A DNA stretch of 33,312 nucleotides from an uncultured Eubacteriales bacterium (lineage in GTDB: Bacteria > Bacillota > Clostridia > Lachnospirales > Lachnospiraceae): contig ONOC01000016.1 in NCBI GenBank assembly GCA_900319355.1, forward strand, positions 1 to 33,312, in the 5' to 3' direction. Position numbers and translations under genes: made by a program. The notes beneath the pieces were generated by a model, which saw only the letters and a list, made by a program, of their open reading frames with translations, searched no databases and was not told the DNA's origin. This document shows positions 8,309 through 16,030 of the stretch, in pieces (the stretch's first letter is position 1; every line of letters starts with the position of its first letter).

Positions 8309-8965
8309 ATGGGCAGAATGCGTATTGAAAGTCTGATTCTCGGCATGATTGCCACGAATGTCTACTTCGTCATGAATGTGGATACGAAGGAGATGCTGAT
8401 CGTGGATCCGGCCGCGTCCGCTGACAGGATTTTTGAAAAAATCGCCCGGATGCAGGGACACCCTGTGGCGATCCTGCTGACGCACGGCCACTACGATCAC
8501 TTCGGCGCGGCGGCCGAGGTACGCTCGCATTATCAGGGCAGCGACGGAAAACCGATACCCGTGATCTGCGAGGAAGAGGAGCAGGTCGTACTGTCCGATC
8601 CGGAAGCAAACACATCTCCGATGCACGGCGTGTCCGCGACACTGAAGGCGGACCGGTATGTAAAGGACGGCGATGTACTGCATCTGGCCGGCTTTGAGAT
8701 CCGTGTCATGCATACGCCGGGCCACACGATCGGCGGTGCCTGCTATTATTTTCCGGAGGAACATGCGCTCTTCTCGGGAGACACACTCTTCTGTGAATCC
8801 TACGGGCGGACGGACTTCCCGACGGGCAGCAGCCGTGACATGGAGCAAAGCATTCACCGTCTGCTTTCAGAACTTCCGGAGGACACCGATGTCTATCCGG
8901 GACATGAATACACAACGACGATTGCGAGAGAAAAAAGGTATAATCCTCTTGCCATCGGCTTCTGA
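8309..8965 (+). CDS. Metallo-beta-lactamase-fold hydrolase (glyoxalase II-like)
   Basis: A 218-residue cytosolic protein of the MBL superfamily. Metal ligands are visible as THGHYDH (58-64), the histidine of HTPGHTIGG, the aspartate of FSGDTLF and the histidine of YPGHEYTT. These are the full set expected for a two-metal hydrolase. The length and the C-terminal REKRYNPL resemble the short glyoxalase-II-like proteins that commonly follow relA in clostridia. Actual substrates of this subgroup are mostly unproven. It starts 6 nt after the relA stop with only a weak ribosome site, suggesting translational coupling. ATG 8318 is a possible alternative start. Confidence 0.9.
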   Translation: MGRMRIESLILGMIATNVYFVMNVDTKEMLIVDPAASADRIFEKIARMQGHPVAILLTHGHYDHFGAAAEVRSHYQGSDGKPIPVICEEEEQVVLSDPEANTSPMHGVSATLKADRYVKDGDVLHLAGFEIRVMHTPGHTIGGACYYFPEEHALFSGDTLFCESYGRTDFPTGSSRDMEQSIHRLLSELPEDTDVYPGHEYTTTIAREKRYNPLAIGF

Positions 8966-8984
8966 CGAGAAGGGGAGATGACAG

Positions 8985-10490
8985 TTGGCGTCCTTTACCT
9001 TGCTGTTCAGCCGCAGGATTTTTGAATATGATGTATATCACCTGATCCAGGCTTTTTATCCTTTTTCGGAATCGGAGATCTGGTACGACGGGGACGAAAA
9101 GCCTCAGGGTGAACATGATGCGGACTTCGCGGTTGATTACACCGATACCGCGGTCCGCTTTTCGTGTGTCACGGGGAAGGGAGATACCTTTGGCGGCACG
9201 GCGGAGATCACGGACTTTTCCGATCGTCACAGATCAAAGAACGAAGTGAAGCGTCTCGTCTACCGTGTTCTCTCGGAGCGCACGGGCAGAACACTTCCCT
9301 GGGGCGACCTCACCGGGATCCGCCCGACAAAGATAGCGATGAAGCTCGCTGAAAACGGCGTTCCGGAAACGAAGATACGGAAAACGCTGAAGACGGCATA
9401 CCTTGTCAGCGACGAAAAAATCGATCTCACGCTCTCCGTGGTGAAACGGGAACGGGAGATCCTTTCCGGCTGCCGGACGGTGAGTCATTCGCCGGACGGG
9501 AAAAAGGGGTACAGCCTGTACGTGGATGTGCCGTTCTGCCCTTCGATCTGCCTTTACTGCACCTTCGGTTCCCACCGGCTGGATGCCTTCAGGGATTATG
9601 TGACACCCTACTTCACGGCGCTGTACAGAGAGATCCGGTATGTCTGCCGGGCGATGGAGAAGGAGCATTATGTACCGGATACGGTCTATATCGGCGGCGG
9701 TACGCCGACCTCGGTGCCGCCGGCACAGCTCGACGAACTGCTGCATGTGCTGAGTGACTGCATCGATCTTGCCTCGCTGAAGGAATTCACGGTGGAGGCG
9801 GGGAGACCGGACACGGTCAGCCGTGAGATTCTGGATGTTCTGAGGAAGTATCCGGTGACGCGTATCTCCATCAATCCGCAGACGATGGTGCAGAAGACGC
9901 TGGATGTGATCGGACGCGCCCATACGGTCGAAGAGACGCGCGATGCTTTCAGAAGAGCACGTGAGGCCGGCTTTGACAATATCAATATGGATATGATCGT
10001 GGGCCTTCCGGGAGAAGGTGAGGCAGAGGTCGCGAAGACGCTTCACGACATCGCGGCGCTTTCGCCGGACAGCCTGACGGTTCATTCCCTGGCGCTGAAG
10101 AGAGCCGCCAGGCTCAATATGTTCAGGGATATCTATGAACCGGTTTCCTTTGAAAATTCAGAAAAAATCATGCGCCTTACGGAGGAGACGGCAGCGTCTC
10201 TCGGTATGACGCCCTACTATCTGTACCGGCAGAAGAATATGGCCGGAAATTTTGAGAACACCGGTTATGCCGTGCCCGGAAAGGCATGCGCATACAATGT
10301 GCTGATCATGGAGGAGCAGCAGACGATTATGGCCTGCGGCAGCGGCGCTTCCACGAAATTTGTGTTCGACGGCGGCGAGAGGATCGAGCGCGCCGAGAAC
10401 GTGAAAGATCTGAAGAATTATATTGAAAGAACGGACGAGATGCTGGAACGGAAGCAGCACGGCATCGACTGCTGGCTGCATCAGGCGTGA
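8985..10490 (+). CDS. hemZ: Coproporphyrinogen III oxidase-like radical SAM protein HemZ
   Basis: HemZ-family radical SAM enzyme, associated with oxygen-independent coproporphyrinogen III oxidation in heme biosynthesis. The 501-residue protein has an N-terminal extension with DLTGIRPTKIAMKL, characteristic of HemZ rather than HemN. The radical SAM cluster motif follows, CPSICLYC (near 184-191), and then the GGGTPTSVP motif and NINMDMIVGLPGE. The start is TTG at 8985, chosen because AGGGGAG sits at good spacing just upstream and the MASFTLLF N-terminus fits. It lies 19 nt after the MBL gene in the same operon. Confidence 0.93.
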   Translation: MASFTLLFSRRIFEYDVYHLIQAFYPFSESEIWYDGDEKPQGEHDADFAVDYTDTAVRFSCVTGKGDTFGGTAEITDFSDRHRSKNEVKRLVYRVLSERTGRTLPWGDLTGIRPTKIAMKLAENGVPETKIRKTLKTAYLVSDEKIDLTLSVVKREREILSGCRTVSHSPDGKKGYSLYVDVPFCPSICLYCTFGSHRLDAFRDYVTPYFTALYREIRYVCRAMEKEHYVPDTVYIGGGTPTSVPPAQLDELLHVLSDCIDLASLKEFTVEAGRPDTVSREILDVLRKYPVTRISINPQTMVQKTLDVIGRAHTVEETRDAFRRAREAGFDNINMDMIVGLPGEGEAEVAKTLHDIAALSPDSLTVHSLALKRAARLNMFRDIYEPVSFENSEKIMRLTEETAASLGMTPYYLYRQKNMAGNFENTGYAVPGKACAYNVLIMEEQQTIMACGSGASTKFVFDGGERIERAENVKDLKNYIERTDEMLERKQHGIDCWLHQA

Positions 10491-10500
10491 TGCCTGCGCT

Positions 10501-10616
10501 GATGCGATACTGTCGCATCGCTTCATGCTCATACATGTTTGCGTCGATCACGCATACCGTTTTCTGTGTATGCTTCGCATGCCCGGAAACTGTCTGCGTG
10601 TCGACGGCTTAATACA
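10501..10616 (-). repeat. Dispersed palindromic repeat, copy A (left end lost)
   Basis: This fills most of the hemZ/HD-GYP intergenic region. Positions 10504-10546 match the reverse complement of 28221-28262 with one indel and about five mismatches. The outer end CGACGGCTTAATACA (10602-10616) resembles the left end of copy B read on the other strand. Hairpins include GATGCGA/TCGCATC (10501-10519). A long arm GTCGATCACGCA (10543-10554) pairs with TGCGTGTCGAC (10595-10605) with one bulged base. Orientation is given relative to copy B at 28151-28326. Confidence 0.65.
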
Positions 10617-10624
10617 ATAAGACT

Positions 10625-11392
10625 ATGGGTAAAGACAAGGTAAAAAAAGAGAAAAAGAAAAGCAAAGCCCGCAGAGCAGAGAAAAGAGAGCGTGTCGTAA
10701 AGACCGCGAAGCGTGAGAACACGGGTGAGACCATGACCGGATCTGATGAGAAATCTCCGGCACAGGAGAAGACTTCAGCCAGAAAATATGTGAACAGAAA
10801 GCATCTCCTCACGCATTCCATGACGGCGGAGCTTAAGCACGGGGAACAGGTGAGCAGCCTCGCCTATGAGGTGTCCCGGGAACTGGGGCTTTCGAAAGAA
10901 TACGCACACGATATGATTATAGCCGGATTTTTCCACGATATCGGCAAGTCAATCCTCGCGACGAAGAGTCCGACGGATTCAACACTTGTTGTTGAGGAAA
11001 TGAACTCCCTGCGCCTTCATCCGCTGATCGGGTGCGAGGAACTGGAGGAAAACGGCTACAGCAGGGGAATCTGCGAAGCGGTGCGCTGGCATCACGAGAA
11101 TCAGGACGGCAGCGGTTATCCGGACGGCCTCAAGGACGGGGATATCCCGCTTGGCGCTTGCATTCTCCGGGTGTGTGATGTATTCTGTGCATTGATTCAG
11201 GACAGGGAATACCGGAAGGCATTCACACCGGCTCAGGCCATATCCATTATGGTCGATGAGGTGGAGAAATACGACATCCGTGTCTTTCTCGCGTTCCAGC
11301 GCGTGATCCACCGGGACAGTGACGGAGCCATCGAGGTGCCGCCGGTGCGGCCCGAAGTAGAAGAAGTATGGAAGGAACTGAAGAACATATGA
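10625..11392 (+). CDS. HD-GYP domain protein (possible cyclic-dinucleotide phosphodiesterase)
   Basis: A 255-residue protein with a Lys/Arg-rich, probably disordered N-terminus (about residues 1-60) followed by a compact HD domain. Visible motifs are H72, FFHDIGKS (102-109), HPLIG (132-136), HHENQDGSGYP (156-166) and VCDVFCAL (183-190). The HHE..DG.GYP signature defines HD-GYP proteins, many of which hydrolyse cyclic di-GMP; the substrate here is not shown. It has no sensor or receiver domain. No ribosome site precedes ATG 10625. An internal ATG at 10733, with GGTGAG upstream, would remove the basic N-terminus and is a real alternative. Its TGA overlaps the hisS ATG by ATGA, so the two are translationally coupled. 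Confidence 0.85.
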   Translation: MGKDKVKKEKKKSKARRAEKRERVVKTAKRENTGETMTGSDEKSPAQEKTSARKYVNRKHLLTHSMTAELKHGEQVSSLAYEVSRELGLSKEYAHDMIIAGFFHDIGKSILATKSPTDSTLVVEEMNSLRLHPLIGCEELEENGYSRGICEAVRWHHENQDGSGYPDGLKDGDIPLGACILRVCDVFCALIQDREYRKAFTPAQAISIMVDEVEKYDIRVFLAFQRVIHRDSDGAIEVPPVRPEVEEVWKELKNI

Positions 11393-12639
11393 AGCTTACA
11401 AAGAAGCCGGTTACCGGCATGAAGGACATTCTCCCCCGCGAGATGGAAATCAGAAACTACGTCATGCAGCAGATCCGGGAGACATACACGAAATTCGGTT
11501 TTACGCAGATCGAGACCCCCTGTGTGGAGCATATCGAAAACCTGAACAGCAAACAGGGCGGAGAGAACGAGAAGCTGATCTTCAAGATCATGAAGAGAGG
11601 CGAGAAGCTGAAACTTCAGGAGGCGCAGTCGGAATCCGATCTGACGGACAGCGGCCTCCGCTATGATCTGACGCTTCCGCTCTCCCGTTTTTACGCGAAC
11701 AATGCCAATGACCTGCCGTCGCCGTTTAAGGCGCTGCAGATGGGACCGGTATGGCGCGCGGACCGTCCGCAGAGAGGACGTTACCGCCAGTTCATGCAGT
11801 GCGATATTGATATCCTTGGCGAAGCTTCCAACATCGCGGAAATTGAGCTGGTGCTCGCCACGACGACGGTGCTCGGCAAAATCGGCTTTAAGAATTTCAC
11901 CATCCGTATCAATGACCGCCGCATCCTGAAAGCCATGGCAGCTTATTCGGGATTCCCGGAAGAGTCTTATGACGAGGTATTCATCATCCTCGACAAGATG
12001 GACAAAATCGGCATCGACGGCGTGGCTGAAGAACTCGTAAAAGAGGGCTTCGCCCAGGCGTCCGTTGATAAATATATGGAGCTCTTCCGTCTGATCACAC
12101 CGGACGTTCAGGGTGTGCAGACAGCGAAGGAAAAGCTGGAGGGCTATCTGGATCCTTCCTATGCTGACAGTCTGATGACCATCATCAGCAGCGTCGAAGC
12201 GACAAAGCAGGCGGACTTCCGCATGGCATTTGACCCGACGCTTGTCCGCGGCATGTCCTACTACACGGGACCGATTTTTGAAATCTCCATGGATGAGTAC
12301 GGCGGTTCTGTCGGCGGCGGCGGACGCTACGATGAGATGGTCGGCAGATTTATCGGCCAGCCGGTGCCGGCCGTCGGTTTCTCCATCGGCTTTGAACGGA
12401 TCGTCATGCTGCTTCTGGAGCATGACTTCCAGGTGCCGCATGCGGCGAAGAAGACAGCGTATCTGGTTGATAAGAAGTGTTCTGACGGGCAGATCCGGAC
12501 TGCCGTGGCGAAGGCCATGGAGGCAAGAAAGAACGGAGATACCGTCAACGTCCTCGTCATGAAGAAGAACCGGAAATTCCAGAAGGATCAGCTGACCGGC
12601 GAAGGCTACACGGATTTCGAGGAATTCTACGCGGACTGA
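11389..12639 (+). CDS. hisS: Histidyl-tRNA synthetase
   Basis: Class II synthetase charging tRNA-His. The 416-residue protein opens with KPVTGMKDILPREM, the HisRS motif-1 region. Motif 2 appears as RADRPQRGRYRQFMQCDID (about 123-141). LVRGMSYYTGPIFEI is the histidine-binding signature, and GRYDEMVG with VGFSIGFERI forms motif 3. I use ATG 11389, which overlaps the preceding stop as ATGA and has AAGGAACTGAAG upstream. An in-frame ATG at 11368 would sit inside the upstream gene. The C-terminal anticodon-binding domain seems short, about 70 residues after the FERI motif region, and lacks the usual end of that fold. Confidence 0.96.
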   Translation: MKLTKKPVTGMKDILPREMEIRNYVMQQIRETYTKFGFTQIETPCVEHIENLNSKQGGENEKLIFKIMKRGEKLKLQEAQSESDLTDSGLRYDLTLPLSRFYANNANDLPSPFKALQMGPVWRADRPQRGRYRQFMQCDIDILGEASNIAEIELVLATTTVLGKIGFKNFTIRINDRRILKAMAAYSGFPEESYDEVFIILDKMDKIGIDGVAEELVKEGFAQASVDKYMELFRLITPDVQGVQTAKEKLEGYLDPSYADSLMTIISSVEATKQADFRMAFDPTLVRGMSYYTGPIFEISMDEYGGSVGGGGRYDEMVGRFIGQPVPAVGFSIGFERIVMLLLEHDFQVPHAAKKTAYLVDKKCSDGQIRTAVAKAMEARKNGDTVNVLVMKKNRKFQKDQLTGEGYTDFEEFYAD

Positions 12640-12688
12640 CCGGGCAGGATGATCGGCAGGATATCATTATCATATAAATGAGCGGTGC

Positions 12689-12718
12689 GGCGGACCGGGC
12701 ATCAGTGCCGGGTCCGCC
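12689..12718 (+). promoter_or_regulatory. Strong hairpin between hisS and aspS
   Basis: GGCGGACCGGGCA pairs with TGCCGGGTCCGCC around TCAG with a single mismatch. No T tract follows, so it is not a standard terminator. It lies in the 115-nt leader before aspS and could be an mRNA processing or stability element. No T-box sequence accompanies it. Confidence 0.5.
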
Positions 12719-12754
12719 ATACTGCGGAAAAATAAAGTTAAGGAGATATGTATC

Positions 12755-14548
12755 ATGGCAGAGAGTATGAAGGGCATGCACCGCACCTGCCGCGTGGCGG
12801 AAGTCACGGAGGAGATGATCGGCAGCGAAATCACACTGATGGGCTGGGTGCAGAAGAGCAGAGACAAAGGTGGCATTATTTTTGTTGACCTTCGTGACCG
12901 CTCGGGTATCATGCAGCTGATTTTTGATTCCGCAAAGACGGATAAGGAGACCTGCGAAAAGGCGGCAAAACTTCGTTCCGAGTTTGTGATTGCCGTGAAG
13001 GGTGTGCTTCAGAAGAGAGCCGGAGAGGCGAACACAAAGCTGACGACCGGAAACCTTGAAGTTCAGGTGAACTACCTCCGCATTCTTTCCGAGTCAGAAG
13101 TTCCGCCGTTCCAGATCGAGGAGAATTCGAAGACAAAGGATGAGATCCGTCTTCAGTACCGCTATCTGGACCTGAGACGCCCGGATCTGCAGCGCAACAT
13201 GAAACTTCGTTCCGATGTCGCATACTATACCCGCGAGTTCTTCCACAACAACGGATTCATGGAGATCGAGACACCGATGCTCGGCAAGTCCACGCCGGAA
13301 GGCGCGCGCGATTATCTCGTGCCCAGCCGTGTTCATCCGGGCAGCTTCTACGCACTGCCGCAGTCCCCGCAGCTGTTCAAACAGCTTCTGATGTGCTCCG
13401 GCTATGACCGCTATATTCAGCTTGCGCGCTGCTTCCGTGATGAGGACCTGCGTGCCGACCGTCAGCCGGAATTCACACAGATCGATATGGAGCTTTCCTT
13501 CGTTGATGTGGATGATGTCATTGATATCAACGAGCGCTATCTCAAATATCTGTTCAAGAAGACACTGAACATAGATGTACAGACCCCGATCCCGAGAATG
13601 ACATGGATCGAGGCGATGAACCGTTTCGGCTCCGATAAGCCGGATGTCCGTTTCGGCATGGAACTGATCGATGTATCCGATGTCGTGAAAGATTTTGATT
13701 TCGCTGTTTTCCGGAATGCCCTTGAGAAGAAGGACGGTTCTGTCCGCGGCATCAACGTAAAGGGCGAAGGCGACATGGGCCGCAAGCAGATCGACAAGCT
13801 TGTCGAGATGGCAAAGGGCATGGGCGCCGGCGGACTGGCCTATATTCAGCTGAAGACGGACGGCACCGTGAAGTCTTCCTTCTCGAAATTTATGACAGAG
13901 GAGCAGCAGGCAGCGCTGATCAGCGCCATGGGCGGTGAGAAGGGCGACCTTCTTCTGTTCGCAGCTGACCGCAACAAAATCGTGTGGAACGTACTCGGAC
14001 AGCTCCGGCTTCATTTCCGCGATGAACTTCATCTCGTCCGCAAGGATGATTTCAATTTCCTGTGGATCGTGGAATTCCCGCTCCTTGAGTGGTCGGACGA
14101 GGAGAACCGCTATATGGCGATGCATCACCCGTTCACCATGCCCATGGAAGAGGACTGGGACAAAATCGACACCGATCCGGGTTCGGTTCGCGCCAAGGCG
14201 TACGATATCACGCTCAACGGCAACGAGATCGGCGGCGGCTCCGTCCGTATCCATCAGGATGATATTCAGGAGAAAATGTTCGAAGTGCTCGGCTTCACGA
14301 AAGAACGTGCGTGGAAGCAGTTCAAGTTCCTGCTGACCGCGTTCAAGTACGGCGTACCGCCGCACGCAGGACTGGCGTACGGACTCGACCGTCTGGTCAT
14401 GCTGATGGCACAGGCAGATACCATCCGTGACGTCATCGCATTCCCGAAGGTAAAAGACGCATCCGATCTGATGACAGAAGCACCCAGCCGCGTAGAGCAG
14501 AAACAGCTCGACGAACTCGGCCTCGAGGTACCTTCAGAAGAACAGTAA
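12755..14548 (+). CDS. aspS: Aspartyl-tRNA synthetase
   Basis: Class IIb synthetase charging tRNA-Asp. At 597 residues it is the bacterial type with a GAD insertion domain. The N-terminal OB-fold anticodon-binding domain includes EITLMGWVQKSRDKGGIIFV. Catalytic motifs are QSPQLFKQLLM, RCFRDEDLRADRQPEFTQID (motif 2) and GLAYGLDRLVMLM (motif 3). AGGAG at 12741-12745 precedes ATG 12755. A strong terminator follows 7 nt after the stop and ends the housekeeping block. Whether this enzyme is discriminating or also charges tRNA-Asn cannot be told from sequence alone. Confidence 0.97.
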   Translation: MAESMKGMHRTCRVAEVTEEMIGSEITLMGWVQKSRDKGGIIFVDLRDRSGIMQLIFDSAKTDKETCEKAAKLRSEFVIAVKGVLQKRAGEANTKLTTGNLEVQVNYLRILSESEVPPFQIEENSKTKDEIRLQYRYLDLRRPDLQRNMKLRSDVAYYTREFFHNNGFMEIETPMLGKSTPEGARDYLVPSRVHPGSFYALPQSPQLFKQLLMCSGYDRYIQLARCFRDEDLRADRQPEFTQIDMELSFVDVDDVIDINERYLKYLFKKTLNIDVQTPIPRMTWIEAMNRFGSDKPDVRFGMELIDVSDVVKDFDFAVFRNALEKKDGSVRGINVKGEGDMGRKQIDKLVEMAKGMGAGGLAYIQLKTDGTVKSSFSKFMTEEQQAALISAMGGEKGDLLLFAADRNKIVWNVLGQLRLHFRDELHLVRKDDFNFLWIVEFPLLEWSDEENRYMAMHHPFTMPMEEDWDKIDTDPGSVRAKAYDITLNGNEIGGGSVRIHQDDIQEKMFEVLGFTKERAWKQFKFLLTAFKYGVPPHAGLAYGLDRLVMLMAQADTIRDVIAFPKVKDASDLMTEAPSRVEQKQLDELGLEVPSEEQ

Positions 14549-14555
14549 CAGCATA

Positions 14556-14599
14556 CAGATGATCCGCCGCTATCATAAGGCGGGTCATCTGTTTTTTTT
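14556..14599 (+). terminator. Rho-independent terminator of aspS
   Basis: CAGATGATCCGCC (14556-14568) pairs with GGCGGGTCATCTG (14579-14591), a 13-bp stem with one G-T pair and a 10-nt loop. Eight T residues follow (14592-14599). Confidence 0.92.
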
Positions 14600-14614
14600 G
14601 TCTGGCTCCCGGTA

Positions 14615-14643
14615 TTGACATCTTTGCATCCTGAGCGTACTAT
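14615..14643 (+). promoter_or_regulatory. Strong promoter of the dual-ABC operon
   Basis: A perfect -35 TTGACA (14615-14620) is followed after 17 nt by TACTAT (14638-14643). Transcription should start near 14650, about 45 nt before the GntR gene, whose AGGAG lies at 14684-14688. Confidence 0.82.
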
Positions 14644-14679
14644 TTGTACTAGAACACTTGTAAATCACGGATATAAGTG
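14637..14679 (+). promoter_or_regulatory. Candidate operator of the GntR regulator
   Basis: GTAC-N5-GTAC (14637-14649) is a palindrome covering the -10. TTGTA is repeated directly at 14644-14648 and 14658-14662. A second inverted pair, CACTT (14655-14659) with AAGTG (14675-14679), lies just downstream. YtrA in Bacillus binds inverted repeats at its own promoter, so autorepression is a sensible inference. The exact site is not established. Confidence 0.45.
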
Positions 14680-14693
14680 CGACAGGAGCCATT

Positions 14694-15065
14694 ATGAGTC
14701 TGATTGATTACAGAGATCCCAGACCTGTCTATGAACAGATTGTGGATTATTTCGAAAAACTGATCCTGCAGGGCGTGCTGAAGCCGGACGACAGAATGCC
14801 GTCCGTCCGGCAGACAGCGGCCGAATGGACCATTAATCCCAACACCATTCAGAAAGCCTTTACCGTGCTGGAGAACCGGGGCTACATCTATGCAGTGCCC
14901 GGCAGAGGAAATTTCATCGCTGAAAGCACAAAACTTCTTGAGGAAAAAAGAACCGAGCAGCTCAAAAAGCAGGAAAAGCTGCTTCGGGAGGGAAAAGAAC
15001 TCGGGATCACGGAAGAGCAGGCGGAGGAAATGATCCGCCGGGTTTACGGGAGCGGAAAATCATGA
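14694..15065 (+). CDS. GntR-family regulator, YtrA subfamily
   Basis: A 123-residue repressor-type protein with an N-terminal winged helix (about 10-75). It begins with the YtrA-type DPRPVYEQIVDYFEKLI and continues with PSVRQTAAEW and NPNTIQKAF of the recognition region, then the wing RGYIYAVPGRGNFI. A short helical C-terminus (about 80-120) replaces the large effector domain of other GntR families, as is typical of YtrA. Such regulators usually sit first in an operon of ABC transporters and repress it. It is the first gene after a consensus promoter with overlapping palindromes, and its stop overlaps the next start by ATGA. Confidence 0.92.
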   Translation: MSLIDYRDPRPVYEQIVDYFEKLILQGVLKPDDRMPSVRQTAAEWTINPNTIQKAFTVLENRGYIYAVPGRGNFIAESTKLLEEKRTEQLKKQEKLLREGKELGITEEQAEEMIRRVYGSGKS

Positions 15066-16030
15066 TCGAGATCAGAGAAGTAAGCAAATCATTTGACGGC
15101 GGCAGAACCCAGGCGCTGAAGAATCTCTCCATGAAAATAGACAGCGGCAGGGTATTCGGCCTGATCGGTACCAACGGCGCCGGCAAGAGCACCCTGTTCC
15201 GGGTCATGGCCGGCGTGATCCGTCCGGATGCCGGCAACGTACTCTATAACGGGAAGGCACTGTACGAAGACGTTCCGTCTGCAGAGCAGGGACAGATCCG
15301 CCCGCGGCCTGTGGGATACGGCATCCGCCAGAATCTCGGGATACGGCAGCAGATCTGTTTCCTTCCGGATGCCTGGAACATGCCCCTGTCGATGACGCCG
15401 GATGACTGCGCGGCACAGTACGCGGTCTTTTATCCGGATTTCCGCAGGAGCCGTTTTGAGAAGCTGGCGGATACTTTCGGCTTTGACCGGAAGAAGCCGG
15501 TCAGAACCTTCTCAAAAGGCATGAGAAAGGCGGTCATGATCTTCCTCGGTCTTTCCACCAGAACGAAATTTCTGTTCTGCGACGAGCTGTTTGACGGTCT
15601 CGATGCCGTCGTGCGGCAGACCATGAAGAGCGTTTTCGCAGAGGAAATGATCGACAGGGATTTTACCCCGGTGATCTCATCTCATAATATGCGGGAGCTG
15701 GAGGATTTCTGTGATCATGTGGGACTTATGCATAAGGGAAAGGTCCTTCTTTCGGAGGATCTGGAGCAGATGAAACTGAACATGCACAAGGTACAGTTCG
15801 TCCTCCGGGACGCGGGACGTCTTCAGAGGCTGCAGGAAGAACTGGATGTCATCAGTGTGAAGAAAAGGGGATCGGTCACGGAGATGATCGCCCGCGGAAG
15901 CGCGGAGGAGATCATGGCAAAAATCCGTCAGGAGGACCCGGTATTTGCCGAGACGGTACCGGTAACACTGGAGGAAGCTTTCATCGGGGAGACGGAGGAA
16001 AAAGGATATGACTTCAGCAGTCTTTTTTAA
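15062..16030 (+). CDS. ABC transporter ATP-binding protein, YtrB-like
   Basis: A 322-residue cytosolic ATPase subunit. Walker A is GTNGAGKST (36-44) and Walker B is FLFCDELFDGLD (about 170-181). The signature is the atypical FSKGM (about 149-153) rather than LSGGQ, a form common in ABC-2 and YtrB-type exporters. A possible H-loop is SSHNMRELEDF. The C-terminal 100 residues form an extra domain with no hydrophobic segment. It partners most plausibly with the permease encoded next, which overlaps it by 23 nt. The neighbourhood resembles ytrA-ytrB-ytrC of Bacillus. The substrate is unknown. Confidence 0.9.
   Translation: MIEIREVSKSFDGGRTQALKNLSMKIDSGRVFGLIGTNGAGKSTLFRVMAGVIRPDAGNVLYNGKALYEDVPSAEQGQIRPRPVGYGIRQNLGIRQQICFLPDAWNMPLSMTPDDCAAQYAVFYPDFRRSRFEKLADTFGFDRKKPVRTFSKGMRKAVMIFLGLSTRTKFLFCDELFDGLDAVVRQTMKSVFAEEMIDRDFTPVISSHNMRELEDFCDHVGLMHKGKVLLSEDLEQMKLNMHKVQFVLRDAGRLQRLQEELDVISVKKRGSVTEMIARGSAEEIMAKIRQEDPVFAETVPVTLEEAFIGETEEKGYDFSSLF

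Noticed and set aside
12673..12678. TATAAA as an aspS -10 box
   Set aside because: No -35 at a workable distance; the match is likely chance in an AT-rich spacer.
12640..12754. T-box riboswitch upstream of aspS
   Set aside because: No AGGGTGG-type antiterminator core and no terminator T tract; only an isolated hairpin.
11233..14365. Long minus-strand frames opposite hisS and aspS
   Set aside because: The forward frames contain complete synthetase motifs. The reverse frames show no recognisable domain or ribosome site.
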